Assembly: GCF_050433385.1 (NCBI RefSeq) | Contig: NZ_JBNPXI010000001.1 | Location: 124,001 to 188,000, forward strand | Reading direction: 5' to 3' | Origin: Brassicibacter mesophilus | Lineage (GTDB): Bacteria > Bacillota > Clostridia > Tissierellales > Proteiniboraceae | Length of the DNA stretch: 64,000 nucleotides | Part shown: positions 17,126 through 27,140 of the stretch, one piece after another | How the letters are laid out: each line of letters starts with the position of its first letter | Numbering within the stretch: the stretch's first letter is position 1 | Notes under the pieces: generated by a model | Told to the model about the DNA's origin: nothing | The model's input: only the letters and a program-made list of their open reading frames with translations | Database searches by the model: none | Translations under genes and position numbers: made by a program

Positions 17126-17926
17126 TTACTTTCCAAAAAATAATTTCTTTAGCCTACCAAACATACTTTCATCAACATCTAGATTAAGTAAAGGAACTTC
17201 CTCTCCAGTTATACGTCTCACAATATTTCTATAAGCTTGACCTGCCATTGCTTTATCATCTGTAACTACAGGATCTCCTTTATTAGTAGATATTACAATT
17301 GACTCATCATCTGGCACAACTCCTAATAAATCTATTGCTAATATATCTATCATATCATCAATATTCATCATGTCGCCTCTTTTAACCATATCTTGTCTGA
17401 TTCTATTGATGATAAGCTTTGGATTATGTAGCCCTTTTGCTTCTAACAACCCTATTATTCTATCAGCATCTCTAACTGCAGAAATCTCAGGTGTTGTAAC
17501 AACAACTGCTTTATCTGCCCCCGCAATAGCATTTTGGAACCCTTGCTCTATTCCTGCAGGACAATCAATAATAACATAATCAAAGCTTTCCCTTAATTCA
17601 TTACACAACTCTACCATTTGAGATGGAGCTACGGCAGTTTTATCCTTTGTCTGAGCTGCTGGTAAAAGGTAAAGTCCATCGTATCTTTTATCTCTGATAA
17701 GTCCTTGTTTAAGTCTACACACCTTTTCTACTACATCTACTATATCGTAAACTATTCTATTCTCAAGACCCATAACTACATCAAGGTTTCTTAATCCGAT
17801 ATCGGCATCAACAACTGCAACTTTTTTGCCTAGCATAACTAGACCAGTACCGATATTAGCAGTGGTTGTAGTTTTCCCTACTCCACCTTTTCCTGAAGTA
17901 ACCACTATTACTTCTCCCATATTCAT
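17126..17926 (-). CDS. minD: Septum-site ATPase MinD
   Basis: Deviant Walker A motif GKGGVGKTTTTANIG at the N-terminus, switch segments VVDADIGLRNLD and DYVIIDCPAGIEQG, and the C-terminal amphipathic membrane helix (SMFGRLKKLFFGK). 266 residues, normal. Recruits MinC and MinE to the membrane. Start follows GGGAGG. Confidence 0.96.
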   Translation of the reverse strand: MNMGEVIVVTSGKGGVGKTTTTANIGTGLVMLGKKVAVVDADIGLRNLDVVMGLENRIVYDIVDVVEKVCRLKQGLIRDKRYDGLYLLPAAQTKDKTAVAPSQMVELCNELRESFDYVIIDCPAGIEQGFQNAIAGADKAVVVTTPEISAVRDADRIIGLLEAKGLHNPKLIINRIRQDMVKRGDMMNIDDMIDILAIDLLGVVPDDESIVISTNKGDPVVTDDKAMAGQAYRNIVRRITGEEVPLLNLDVDESMFGRLKKLFFGK

Positions 17927-17944
17927 TCAGCCTCCCATACTTAA

Positions 17945-18589
17945 TTATTTTTTTGGTAAATAGGGTTCAATTAGAACAGCATTTTCTTCAATTTTAGCTA
18001 TTTCTGGCCATCTAGAAGCTTGTATTTCGTAATCAGGTCTTCTTGCAATTACATCAGCTATTCTTAGTTGAGTTGGCTGTAAAAGAAAAGCAGCAACAAT
18101 TGCTTGTCTATTTCCATCGCTACCAGCATGTGCAACTCCTCTTAAAGCTCCAAGTACTATGATATTTCCCTTTGCAGTCACTATTCCACCAGGGTTTATA
18201 TCTCCTATTATTACTACGTTGCCATCGTACTCTATTGCTTGTCCTGATCTGATGGTAGTGTTTATAAATTTAGTTTGTCCCTCCTGTATGCCATCAAAAA
18301 AGGTATTATTGATTGAGCTGATATCATCAGAGAGTCTAGACTGCTTATCTTCTTTTACTTCATCAATAAATAACCCATATTTATTTTTAATAATTCCTTT
18401 AATTTCTTCTGTCTCTTCTGTTGATAATTTTTTCCCTTTTATATTTATTACTTTTGCCCCTCTAAAAAATGTTCCTGCTTTTTTTAGCTTGTGCTCAAGC
18501 TGTTCTTTTATTATTTGGAAATTTCCTTCCTTGATATATATGTATATACCTTCCTGATTACCTTTAAACGTCACTAAGTTCTGACTCAT
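17945..18589 (-). CDS. minC: Septum-site inhibitor MinC
   Basis: 214 residues. An N-terminal FtsZ-inhibiting domain (about 1-100) and the C-terminal beta-helix with the characteristic DGNVVIIGDINPGGIVTAKG and LGALRGVAHAG. First gene of minC-minD-minE. GGAGGGTG precedes the ATG. Confidence 0.94.
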   Translation of the reverse strand: MSQNLVTFKGNQEGIYIYIKEGNFQIIKEQLEHKLKKAGTFFRGAKVINIKGKKLSTEETEEIKGIIKNKYGLFIDEVKEDKQSRLSDDISSINNTFFDGIQEGQTKFINTTIRSGQAIEYDGNVVIIGDINPGGIVTAKGNIIVLGALRGVAHAGSDGNRQAIVAAFLLQPTQLRIADVIARRPDYEIQASRWPEIAKIEENAVLIEPYLPKK

Positions 18590-18669
18590 TTGTCACCCTC
18601 CAAAGAAATACAGCTAATATAAAATTCTTCATTATTCTCATAATTCCTTCTTAAAATATTGAAAAAATT

Positions 18670-18701
18670 AAATTGGTAAGGCAGAACTACCTTACCAATT
18701 T
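18670..18701 (-). terminator. Terminator of the mre-PBP2 operon
   Basis: A perfect 12-bp stem (18690-18701 with 18670-18681, loop of eight) begins in the last four codons of the PBP2 gene and contains its stop codon in the loop. AATTTTTT follows on the minus strand. It separates the mre operon from minC. Confidence 0.88.
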
Positions 18702-21700
18702 GTTATCTAGTGTAAATTCACCTTTAGTCTCATCATTTAAACCCATATATTGAGCAATAATTTCTTTAGCTACTGGCCCTGCATATCCACCATGACCACC
18801 TTGAAAAATTACTACTGCAACTGCAATTTCTGTAGCTTTAGGATTATTTTCTTCATAAGGTCCATAAGCAACAAACCATGCAAAGTTATCATATTCCTCT
18901 CCTGTAACAGGATTAATGCCTTCTTTTTGAGCCGTACCTGTTTTAGCAGCTACTTTAATAGGAAATCTCTGAAATATGCTTCTAGCTGTACCGTCGCTTG
19001 TAACCATTCCGAGTCCTTTATTAACCTCATTAAGATAATTGTAGTCTTTAAGCTGCACTCTATTTGTTTCTCTCTCCGGTTCATAAACTACCTTTGAGTT
19101 GTCATAGCTGTCTACTTTACTTATTACACTAACCTTGTGTCTATAACCACCATTAGATAAAGTCGCCATATAATTGGCCATCTGAATAGGAGTATAAGCA
19201 TTTTGTCCTTGTCCTATTGATATATTAAGTGTATCTGCTTGCTTCCAACCTGATTGGTTCAAATATGTGTATTTTATTATATCAGCTAAGTCTTCTCTGT
19301 TACCTTCTATTTTTTTCTCACCATCGAACCCAAGCTTGCTTAGTCTTCTAATCACTTCTCTTTTGCTCAACGGCTCTTCTAGCTCTGCCCAGCTTACAAT
19401 CTCGTCAATTGCTTTCTTAATATCTTTTTCCTCTAATTCAACATCTTCAATTCTATATTCTCGTATGTTTGAATTTAAAAACCTTCTCAATCCAGCCTTC
19501 GTATTATTAGTTTTTGACTTAGTATCTGGAACTCCATTTGCACGTTCTCCCATAATTTCTATGCCAGTCTTATCATTTAATCCAAAATCTGATGCTATTC
19601 TTAATATATCTTCTATATCAACTTTTCCTCCTATACTTTCACCACTTCTAGGGTTCCTACCCATAGTGACACTATAAAAATAATAATTGCAGGAATCTCG
19701 TATTGCCTCATATAGGTTTTCCCATCCATGATTACCCCTTTTATCATTCCATATCCAACATCCAAACTTCTTATTACCCAGCTCAACGTATCCATAGTCA
19801 TTTATTTGCTTAGTTGCCTTAATTCCTTTTTCTAAAGCAGCTAATCCTGTTACCATTTTAAATACAGACCCAGGCTGAACAGCTGTCTGCAGTGCAATAT
19901 TATACAACGGTCTAGGTGCAAGAGGATCTTCTTCATTTTCTGGCATAAGACTCTCCCAGTCCTCTTCAGAAATTCCAGTCGCAAATAAATTTGGATCATA
20001 TGCAGGATAATTAGCCAATGCTAATACCTCACCTGTTTTCACATCAATAGCAACAGCTGCACCAGACGTAGCATTTTTAAAAGATTCAGAGTAATTATAA
20101 TTACCCCAATTACTCTTAAATTCTCCACCTCTTTGTATTTCATATAATGCTTGCTTTAATGAATCTTGTGTTATTTTTTGTAATTCAGCATCTATTGTTA
20201 AATATAAATTACTACCCGGTACAGCTTTCTTTTCATCAATTACACTTATGGTATTTCCTAAAACATCAACTTCTACTTGTCTACTACCATCTTCTCCATT
20301 TAGATATTTCTCAAAGCTTTGTTCTACTCCAGTTTTACCTATAATATCATTAGGCGAATACCCTTGATTTTCAATATAATTTTCTATTTCTTTAGGTTGA
20401 GATATCTTACCTAAATATCCAAGAATATGTGCTGCAGTTTCTCCCATAGGATAATATCTTATTGGTTCAATAGACACTTGAATACCAGGTAATTCCAGTT
20501 TATTTTCCTCCAACTTTGCAACTGTTGTGTTTCTTATTCCATATGCAAGATTTATAGGCTGATAAGCTCTGTATCCTTGTTTATTTAATTGCTCAATAAT
20601 TAGCATGGTTGACCTTGCCTCATATTTGCTTAACTCTTCGCTTATTTTAAGATTTTCTCTTAACAAGTTAAAAGCTTGCTCTGCGTCAACTTCTTCTGGA
20701 ATTTTATACTTAGTAAGCCAATTATTTTTATTATTAACAGGCACATATTCCCAGTTTGCAATAGATATTTTAGGGTTTATAATGGTCAAAACCTTTTCTT
20801 GAGCTATGGTCTTTATATTATCATCTGTAATAAATTCTTCCAAAACCTCATATTTTTTTGCTAAATGTATCAATGCTTCAATTGGTGTTAATTCACCATT
20901 TATTTTTTCTTCTTTATAAAATTTTTCCTTTCTATTATCATCTTTGTACTTAAAAGAAACTCTATTATTTTCTTCATCCATAGATATAATAATAGGCATG
21001 TCAGTTTGTTTCTCTTCAAGCTTTTCCAATAATATTTTAGCTGGTATAGTTGATTCAACTATTTTTCCATTCTCATCAGTCTTAACGAAAATATTATTCA
21101 GTATTTCATATATTGCACTGCTATCTAAAACTATATTAATAAAGTCGTCCTTAGCATGACTAGTCATAGTTATTGCAGTAAAACTCTTCATTAGATTCCT
21201 TTTAATAGATCTATATTCTTCGTCAAAACTAAAGGAAAAGGCCTCTAGCTTAATATTGCTTATTAATCCCTTATCATTAAGCATTTTGTATACTAGTTCA
21301 CTAGCCATAGGATCATTAATTATTTTCATTAGGTTTTTTTTGTCATTATTTATGAAGTGAATTAATAAATCCTTTGCCTCCATATATAAAGGTATATTAT
21401 TTTCTTTTTTCCACTTATCAATATCTATATTTACATCATAAGAATATGCAACCCTTCCCTCTTGATCTAAATCTATAATTATAGGCATCTCAAAGCCTTC
21501 ATTTTCTAATATATTCACAGCTTTTTTTCCTGCAAAAAATCTGATAGCATTTAGTTCATCACTGTAACCTTTATTTAGATTTAATAGTTCTCCAGTCAAG
21601 TTATTTTGAATAATAATATCAACTACTTGTTCAACTGGAGTGGTACTGCTTTCATAGTAGCTAGATTCATCTTTGTAAACAAACGTATTCAGATTAATCG

Positions 21701-22046
21701 GAAATTCATCAATGAAATTTACACCATCTTCTTCTAAAATTTTTACTAGCTTAGTAATAGTGTCATTTCTTTTTTGTTTATCCTTCATATTAAGCTCATC
21801 TTTCATTATCTGCACAGTAAAGCTAGGTTTATTTCCTGCTAATAGTCTTCCATATCTATCTCTTATCTCACCCCTAGGAGCTGTTATAGATATCTGCTTT
21901 ACTCTTTTAGTGTCTGATATTTTTCTAAGTTCATCACCATGAACGATAGTAAGAGATGCAAGCCTGAATGATAATGTGAGAAATACGATAGCAAGGATTA
22001 TTATAAGTACATTGTATCTGTCTTTAAGTTTTTCTATCAATTTCAT
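18687..22046 (-). CDS. mrdA: Penicillin-binding protein 2 (elongasome transpeptidase), extra-large
   Basis: Cross-links peptidoglycan in the rod complex. One membrane helix (about 12-35); dimerisation domain beginning ITAPRGEIRDRYGRLLAGN (54-72); transpeptidase domain with S-V-F-K about residue 727, S-C-N about 784 and K-T-G about 1034. At 1119 residues it is far longer than the 600-700 usual for PBP2. The extra length is mostly residues 120-490, between the two halves of the dimerisation domain, with an internal repeat of period about 163 (MPIII at 187 and 350, LIH at 228 and 392). A second smaller insertion is near 830-900. It ends the mreB-C-D-PBP2 operon. Confidence 0.93.
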   Translation of the reverse strand: MKLIEKLKDRYNVLIIILAIVFLTLSFRLASLTIVHGDELRKISDTKRVKQISITAPRGEIRDRYGRLLAGNKPSFTVQIMKDELNMKDKQKRNDTITKLVKILEEDGVNFIDEFPINLNTFVYKDESSYYESSTTPVEQVVDIIIQNNLTGELLNLNKGYSDELNAIRFFAGKKAVNILENEGFEMPIIIDLDQEGRVAYSYDVNIDIDKWKKENNIPLYMEAKDLLIHFINNDKKNLMKIINDPMASELVYKMLNDKGLISNIKLEAFSFSFDEEYRSIKRNLMKSFTAITMTSHAKDDFINIVLDSSAIYEILNNIFVKTDENGKIVESTIPAKILLEKLEEKQTDMPIIISMDEENNRVSFKYKDDNRKEKFYKEEKINGELTPIEALIHLAKKYEVLEEFITDDNIKTIAQEKVLTIINPKISIANWEYVPVNNKNNWLTKYKIPEEVDAEQAFNLLRENLKISEELSKYEARSTMLIIEQLNKQGYRAYQPINLAYGIRNTTVAKLEENKLELPGIQVSIEPIRYYPMGETAAHILGYLGKISQPKEIENYIENQGYSPNDIIGKTGVEQSFEKYLNGEDGSRQVEVDVLGNTISVIDEKKAVPGSNLYLTIDAELQKITQDSLKQALYEIQRGGEFKSNWGNYNYSESFKNATSGAAVAIDVKTGEVLALANYPAYDPNLFATGISEEDWESLMPENEEDPLAPRPLYNIALQTAVQPGSVFKMVTGLAALEKGIKATKQINDYGYVELGNKKFGCWIWNDKRGNHGWENLYEAIRDSCNYYFYSVTMGRNPRSGESIGGKVDIEDILRIASDFGLNDKTGIEIMGERANGVPDTKSKTNNTKAGLRRFLNSNIREYRIEDVELEEKDIKKAIDEIVSWAELEEPLSKREVIRRLSKLGFDGEKKIEGNREDLADIIKYTYLNQSGWKQADTLNISIGQGQNAYTPIQMANYMATLSNGGYRHKVSVISKVDSYDNSKVVYEPERETNRVQLKDYNYLNEVNKGLGMVTSDGTARSIFQRFPIKVAAKTGTAQKEGINPVTGEEYDNFAWFVAYGPYEENNPKATEIAVAVVIFQGGHGGYAGPVAKEIIAQYMGLNDETKGEFTLDNKLVR

Positions 22047-22052
22047 AGCTTT

Positions 22053-22562
22053 TTACCTCCTTGCCCTCTTTCTAAAACTCATTCTTGGCTCAGCATAAAT
22101 TTTCAAAATCTGCTTATAAATAAAAACAGATATTATAGAATTGTAAATTATTTCCACAAAAACAATGTTGTTCATTAGTTTCATAAATTGAACATTTATT
22201 GACAAGAAATACATAAAGAAAAAATACATAATGTGATAAAAAACTGTGGAAAGTCCTGTAAATACAAAAGGTAAAAATATATTTTCCTTAAAAACTTTTT
22301 GATCAGTTAACCCAACAAGGTATCCGATAATAAAATATATAAGAGTATTTACACCTATAACATCACAAAAAAATATATCCTGTAAGAGTCCTATAAATAT
22401 GCCTAAGGTAGCTCCTGTTCTCTTTCCTGATAACAAAGCAAATGAAATTATTAAAATTAGAGAAGTATTTGGTACTACTCCTAAAATTCCAAAATATTGA
22501 AATATAGTAGATTGAAATAAAAAGTTTAAAATTACTGTCACTACAATAATGAAGTACCTCAA
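22053..22562 (-). CDS. mreD: Rod-shape protein MreD
   Basis: 169 residues, about five membrane helices, with the family features of loops rich in charged residues only at the ends. Six bases upstream of the PBP2 gene and 18 after mreC. Membrane component of the elongasome that links MreC to the transpeptidase. Confidence 0.9.
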   Translation of the reverse strand: MRYFIIVVTVILNFLFQSTIFQYFGILGVVPNTSLILIISFALLSGKRTGATLGIFIGLLQDIFFCDVIGVNTLIYFIIGYLVGLTDQKVFKENIFLPFVFTGLSTVFYHIMYFFFMYFLSINVQFMKLMNNIVFVEIIYNSIISVFIYKQILKIYAEPRMSFRKRARR

Positions 22563-22580
22563 TACACTTACCCCTTTTGA

Positions 22581-23420
22581 TCAATTTCCAACTATAACAA
22601 AAACATCATGCAGCTTATTAAAATTAACTGCAGGATTAACTTTAATGTTTACTAACAAGTCATCACTCTTCTTTGTAACTTCACTTATTTCACCAATATA
22701 TAAATCTTTAACAAATATTCCTCCAAGACCTGAAGTTAACAGCTTGTCTCCTTTAACAACATCAGCTTTAGCATCAAATAAATATCCCGAAAGATTTCCT
22801 TCAAAGTCACCTTTTATAATCCCACCATCTTGAGTCCTGATTATCTTAATACTAGCATTGCTTCCTTCATCAATTATGGATATAACCTTAGCCCAATTAT
22901 CACCAACTTCAATAACTCTACCTACTAAACCTTCAACTATAGTATCTCCATCAACTTCAACACCTTGAATGACTGCATCTCCTTTTTTTATTCCATCTTG
23001 CGATCCCTTATCGATAACAAATTTATCAAACCAATTTCCAGGATCCTTACCTATTATTTGAGCATCTACAAGATTTAATTCAGTCTTTTCTTTTAGTATC
23101 GCTTCATTCCTTAGGTAATCGGACTTGCTTATAATATCTTCATAATTTCTAATTTGGTTTCTTAGCTTTGATATTTCCTCTTTTAGCTCTGCATTCTCCT
23201 CATTAAGCTGTGTTATACTTCCAATTGATTTAAATGTAGTCGCGACAGATTCTCCCCCATTGTAAAAAAACTTTTGAACAGGGGTTATCAGCTTACCTAG
23301 AAAATTTTCTACAGCTGTTACATTATCTCTACCACTAGCTGTAATTCCTATTATTACAATGAGAATGATAGTAACAACTGCTACTACCATTCTCCCTTTA
23401 ATTTTCTTTAAAATAGTCAT
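22581..23420 (-). CDS. mreC: Rod-shape protein MreC
   Basis: 279 residues: one membrane helix (about 11-30), a coiled coil (about 70-105, ITQLNEENAELKEEISKL), then the beta-barrel domain (NWFDKFVIDKGSQDGIKKG, GLVGRVIEVGDNWAKV). Extracytoplasmic scaffold for PBP2. Standard order mreB-mreC-mreD. Confidence 0.95.
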   Translation of the reverse strand: MTILKKIKGRMVVAVVTIILIVIIGITASGRDNVTAVENFLGKLITPVQKFFYNGGESVATTFKSIGSITQLNEENAELKEEISKLRNQIRNYEDIISKSDYLRNEAILKEKTELNLVDAQIIGKDPGNWFDKFVIDKGSQDGIKKGDAVIQGVEVDGDTIVEGLVGRVIEVGDNWAKVISIIDEGSNASIKIIRTQDGGIIKGDFEGNLSGYLFDAKADVVKGDKLLTSGLGGIFVKDLYIGEISEVTKKSDDLLVNIKVNPAVNFNKLHDVFVIVGN

Positions 23421-23433
23421 TTATATCACCAAC

Positions 23434-24465
23434 TTAGCCAAGCTTTCTACTATTTTTCGCAATTCTTTTTAATGTTTCAATGTCTTCTAATGCTTTACCA
23501 GTACCTAGTGCAACACAGTCTAATGGATCCTCTGCAATATGAACTGGCATTCCAGTCTCCTTCTTAACTATTCTATCTAATCCTTCAAGTAAAGCACCAC
23601 CACCAGTAAGCATGATTCCCTGCTCCATTATGTCAGAGGCTAATTCTGGAGGAGTTTTTTCTAAGGTATATTTTATGGCATCAATAATATTCGCTATTGG
23701 TTCTTTCATTGCATCATGTATTTCTGAAGAACTTACTTCTATAGTTTTTGGAAGTCCAGATATCAAATCTCTACCTCTAATAAGCATTTTTTGCTCTTTA
23801 TTTTTTAGGTCTGCTGACCCTATTTGAATTTTAACTTCTTCAGCAGTTCTTTCACCTATCATCAAGCTATATTCTTTTTTTATATAATGCACGATTGACT
23901 CATCGAGTTCGTCACCAGCTACTCTAATTGATCTACTAGTTACAATACCTCCTAAAGAGATTATTGCAACTTCGGTAGTACCCCCACCAATATCAACAAC
24001 CATACTTCCTGTTGGTTCTTGAACAGGTAACCCTGCTCCTATTGCAGCTGCCATAGGTTCTTCTATCAAGTAAGCATCTCTTGCTCCTGCCTGAATTGCA
24101 GCTTCTTCTACTGCTCTTTTTTCAACTTCCGTAACGCCTGAAGGAACACAAACTACCACTCTCGGTTGAACAAATGAACGCCTTGGATGTGCTTTTCTAA
24201 TAAAGTATTTTAACATGCTTTGAGTTACATCAAAGTCTGCAATAACTCCGTCGCTTAATGGTCTTATAGCAACAATATGCCCTGGTGTTCTACCTATCAT
24301 CTTTTTTGCTTCCTCACCTACTGCTAAAACTTCCTTATTGTTTGTCTGTATTGCTACAACTGAAGGTTCTCTTATTATTATTCCTTTTCCTCTTAAGAAC
24401 ACTAAAGTATTTGCAGTCCCTAAATCAATACCCATGTCTTTAGTAAATGCATTAAAAACTCCCAT
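23434..24465 (-). CDS. mreB: Actin-like protein MreB
   Basis: 343 residues beginning MGVFNAFTKDMGIDLGTANT. Actin-fold motifs: phosphate 1 DLGTANTLV, phosphate 2 VVDIGGGTTEVA, adenosine motif TGGGALLEGLD. Start ATG 24465 set by GGAAGGAG; a longer frame upstream lacks a site. Polymerises under the membrane to guide wall synthesis. Confidence 0.97.
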   Translation of the reverse strand: MGVFNAFTKDMGIDLGTANTLVFLRGKGIIIREPSVVAIQTNNKEVLAVGEEAKKMIGRTPGHIVAIRPLSDGVIADFDVTQSMLKYFIRKAHPRRSFVQPRVVVCVPSGVTEVEKRAVEEAAIQAGARDAYLIEEPMAAAIGAGLPVQEPTGSMVVDIGGGTTEVAIISLGGIVTSRSIRVAGDELDESIVHYIKKEYSLMIGERTAEEVKIQIGSADLKNKEQKMLIRGRDLISGLPKTIEVSSSEIHDAMKEPIANIIDAIKYTLEKTPPELASDIMEQGIMLTGGGALLEGLDRIVKKETGMPVHIAEDPLDCVALGTGKALEDIETLKRIAKNSRKLG

Positions 24466-24492
24466 CTTCTTTTGCTCCTTCCTAAACAAATC

Positions 24493-25188
24493 TTATATTA
24501 TATTCTTTTCTTTGAAACTGACAAAAATGTTATTGCCGATAATAATATGATCAAGTACTCTTATTCCTAAGATTTCGCCACCTTCCATTAATCTCTTTGT
24601 AATGTTTATATCCTCTCTACTAGGACTAGGATCTCCACTTGGATGATTATGTGCCAAAATTATTGAAGCACTACTTCTCCTAATAGCCTCCTTAAAAACT
24701 TCCCTAGGATGGACAATAGATGAATTTAAGCTTCCTATTGAAATGTTTTCCATTCCAATGATTTGATTTTTAGTATCCAGCATTAAAATCTTAAAGTATT
24801 CCTTCTTTAAATTTTTCATATCATCCATAAAAACATTAGCTACATCTTGAGGCGAAGTAATTCTTATCCTATCCTTATCAACTGATGTTAAAATTCTCTT
24901 TCCAAGTTCAACAGATGCAAGTATTTGCGCTGCTTTACACTTACCTATGCCTTTTATTTTAGTGATTTCTTCAATTGATGATTCAGCTAAAAAAGAAATC
25001 CCATTTTTGTCAGAGGCAAGAAGTCTTTGGCATATATCAATAGCAGTACTATCTTTATTTCCTGTTCTTATAATTATTGCCAATAGTTCTGAGTTAGATA
25101 AGGCATTTGCTCCATACTTATAAAGTTTTTCTCGAGGTCTTTCATCTTTTGGTAAATCCTTTATTGTGTAATTAAATTCTTTACCCAT
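24493..25188 (-). CDS. radC: RadC/YsxA family JAMM-domain protein
   Basis: 231 residues: N-terminal UPF0758 helix-hairpin-helix region (IKGIGKCKAAQILAS) and a JAB/JAMM metallo-domain with the H-N-H-P-S-G-D-P-S-P-S-R-E-D motif (HxHx10D). Historically named for DNA repair, its function is not settled. Position between maf and mreB is the usual one in Firmicutes. Confidence 0.94.
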   Translation of the reverse strand: MGKEFNYTIKDLPKDERPREKLYKYGANALSNSELLAIIIRTGNKDSTAIDICQRLLASDKNGISFLAESSIEEITKIKGIGKCKAAQILASVELGKRILTSVDKDRIRITSPQDVANVFMDDMKNLKKEYFKILMLDTKNQIIGMENISIGSLNSSIVHPREVFKEAIRRSSASIILAHNHPSGDPSPSREDINITKRLMEGGEILGIRVLDHIIIGNNIFVSFKEKNII

Positions 25189-25211
25189 AAACCCTCCATA
25201 AAAGCAAAATA

Positions 25212-25790
25212 TTATAATAAATTAATATTATACATATTGTCAAAAATGCTATCAATTTTTGCAATTGGTAGTCCAACAACATTAGAATATGATCCTTCTA
25301 TCCATTCAACTAGAGTTTCGCCATACCCTTGTATCCCATAACTGCCAGCTTTATCTTTGAATTCTCCTGTATTAATATACCTTTTTATTTTATCCTTAGT
25401 TAATTTTTTTAACTTTACATTGGTAATCTCATAATCAACAATCTTTTTATTTGTTTCAGTATCTATTATTGCAATGCCAGTTATAACCTGATGTATGTGA
25501 CCATTAAGTTTATTCAGCATTTCATATGCATCTATGTCATCAGTTGGCTTTCCTAAAATCTCTTCTTTAAAAACAATAGTATCTGCAGCAAGCACAATAC
25601 AATTATCATCAAGCTTAGATGCAATACTATGTGCTTTTTGAAAAGCAAGGGCCATAGCTACCTGAATAGGTTCTTCATCTGGTAAAACTTTCTCATCCAC
25701 ATCACTAGACATTATTTCAAGGTTTATATTATATTTCGAAAGAATCTCTCTTCTACGTGGGGACGTAGAAGCTAAAATAATTTTTTTCAT
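25212..25790 (-). CDS. maf: Maf family nucleotide pyrophosphatase
   Basis: 192 residues starting KKIILASTSPRRREIL, with catalytic Asp in VLAADTIVF. Dephosphorylates non-canonical or pyrimidine nucleoside triphosphates (dTTP/UTP type) and is linked to septum arrest. In the usual maf-radC-mreBCD order. Confidence 0.95.
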   Translation of the reverse strand: MKKIILASTSPRRREILSKYNINLEIMSSDVDEKVLPDEEPIQVAMALAFQKAHSIASKLDDNCIVLAADTIVFKEEILGKPTDDIDAYEMLNKLNGHIHQVITGIAIIDTETNKKIVDYEITNVKLKKLTKDKIKRYINTGEFKDKAGSYGIQGYGETLVEWIEGSYSNVVGLPIAKIDSIFDNMYNINLL

Positions 25791-25798
25791 AAAATCAC

Positions 25799-26050
25799 CT
25801 ATAATCTCCTATACATTAAAAATGCCAGTAAAAATCCAACTGCACTTGCAACATTAATATCTATAATCAGTCCAAATGTTAAATCTATTACGCTTAAATC
25901 TAAATGTACAGGGCTTTTCAGTCCTATAGGGTAACTATAGGATAAAAAAGGTACCTTATCACTTAAAAGTTCACCTATTATTCCTCCAAGTACGACTCCT
26001 AGTATAAGTAACAGAAGTAAGAGTGATGTACTTCTTCCTTTTCCTCTCAT
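25799..26050 (-). CDS. DUF4321 small membrane protein
   Basis: 83 residues, two hydrophobic helices (about 9-28 and 60-80) separated by a short external loop. Recognised as the DUF4321 family, which is found beside maf in Clostridia. Function unknown. Nine bases from maf, so in the same operon. Confidence 0.8.
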   Translation of the reverse strand: MRGKGRSTSLLLLLLILGVVLGGIIGELLSDKVPFLSYSYPIGLKSPVHLDLSVIDLTFGLIIDINVASAVGFLLAFLMYRRL

Positions 26051-26068
26051 TCTAATCCTCCTTAGCTA

Positions 26069-26593
26069 CTAACCTGTTATTCTGGACATATTTTGTTTTA
26101 AGTTCTTTGTGGTGAGTATTGATCCTAGTCCAACAAAATATCCAGTAAATAAACTAACTAACGTCATCACAGGCAAATAAGAAAAAATCCTTATATTTTC
26201 CATAATAATACATGCAACTGTTATTTGACCTATATTATGGAATATTGCTCCAAAAACACTAACGCCAATAAGACTAAAATAGTTATAAAGGTACTCGTAA
26301 ACTATTGACATTATAATTGTACTAACAATTGCACCAGAAATACTATAAAATAATCCAGAAATACTTCCTGTGGCTAAAGCAAATGTTAAGCTTCTCAATA
26401 TAACAACTACAAATGCTTCTTTAGGTCCGAATATTACCAATGTTATTAAGCAAACCATATTTGCTAATCCTAGCTTCATACCTGGCATAGCAAATGGTAA
26501 TGGAATCATTGACTCAATAATGCTCAAAGCTAACCCTAACGATACTAATAATGATAAAAAAACAAGCTTTCTCAATCTTTTCATGGTATTCAC
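26069..26593 (-). CDS. Gx transporter family protein (heptaprenyl diphosphate synthase component I-like)
   Basis: 174 residues with about five to six membrane helices; N-terminus KRLRKLVFLSLLVSLGLALS and the segment MPGMKLGLANMVCLITL match the Hpre_diP_synt_I/Gx family. These are S-component-like membrane proteins often found beside NusG-II proteins and electron-transfer genes; a link to quinone or flavin supply is only inferred. Confidence 0.82.
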   Translation of the reverse strand: MNTMKRLRKLVFLSLLVSLGLALSIIESMIPLPFAMPGMKLGLANMVCLITLVIFGPKEAFVVVILRSLTFALATGSISGLFYSISGAIVSTIIMSIVYEYLYNYFSLIGVSVFGAIFHNIGQITVACIIMENIRIFSYLPVMTLVSLFTGYFVGLGSILTTKNLKQNMSRITG

Positions 26594-26598
26594 TCTTT

Positions 26599-26982
26599 CT
26601 AGTAACTAATATAGTCAATGTCATCATCAGTCTTTAAATCTGACTTGATTTCTATAATAAGCCTATTGGGTAAGCATACTATTATTTCGCCAGGATTAGA
26701 TATCCATCCTTGTTTAACATCTAGTTTATCAGGACAATCAGCCTCAATTATTCTAACTCTATCTTTTCCAATTTCTAATTTGTTATAACCAAATTCTGTA
26801 TTAATGTCTATAGTTTTACCTTCCATATTGTCACCAAAGGATATTTTCTTATATTCATCTCCGTCAACTTGTATACTTATATATTTACTTCCACTATCTG
26901 AGACGTATACTTTTACATAGTATAAGCCCAACAGACTAGCAATTAAGATAAAAACTATAAGGAACTTGTCCCATTTTGTCAT
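26599..26982 (-). CDS. NusG domain II-containing protein
   Basis: 127 residues from ATG 26982 (AAAGGA eight bases upstream). One N-terminal membrane helix, then an extracytoplasmic beta-rich domain of the NusG-II/DUF1312 type with the sequence DCPDKLDVKQGWISNPGEII. Found with Gx transporters across Firmicutes; function unknown. First gene of the run NusG-II-Gx-DUF4321-maf-radC-mre. Confidence 0.82.
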   Translation of the reverse strand: MTKWDKFLIVFILIASLLGLYYVKVYVSDSGSKYISIQVDGDEYKKISFGDNMEGKTIDINTEFGYNKLEIGKDRVRIIEADCPDKLDVKQGWISNPGEIIVCLPNRLIIEIKSDLKTDDDIDYISY

Positions 26983-27140
26983 TAAAAACATCCTTTTTAA
27001 ATATAATTAGTCATTTTAATGTAATCATCTAAGCAAGATTCTTGCCATGCAATATCAAAAAACACACATTATCACAATCTAAGTTTACCATTTCCATATT
27101 TCATTTACAAGTTGTAATTTTTGCTTAATTATTACAAAAA

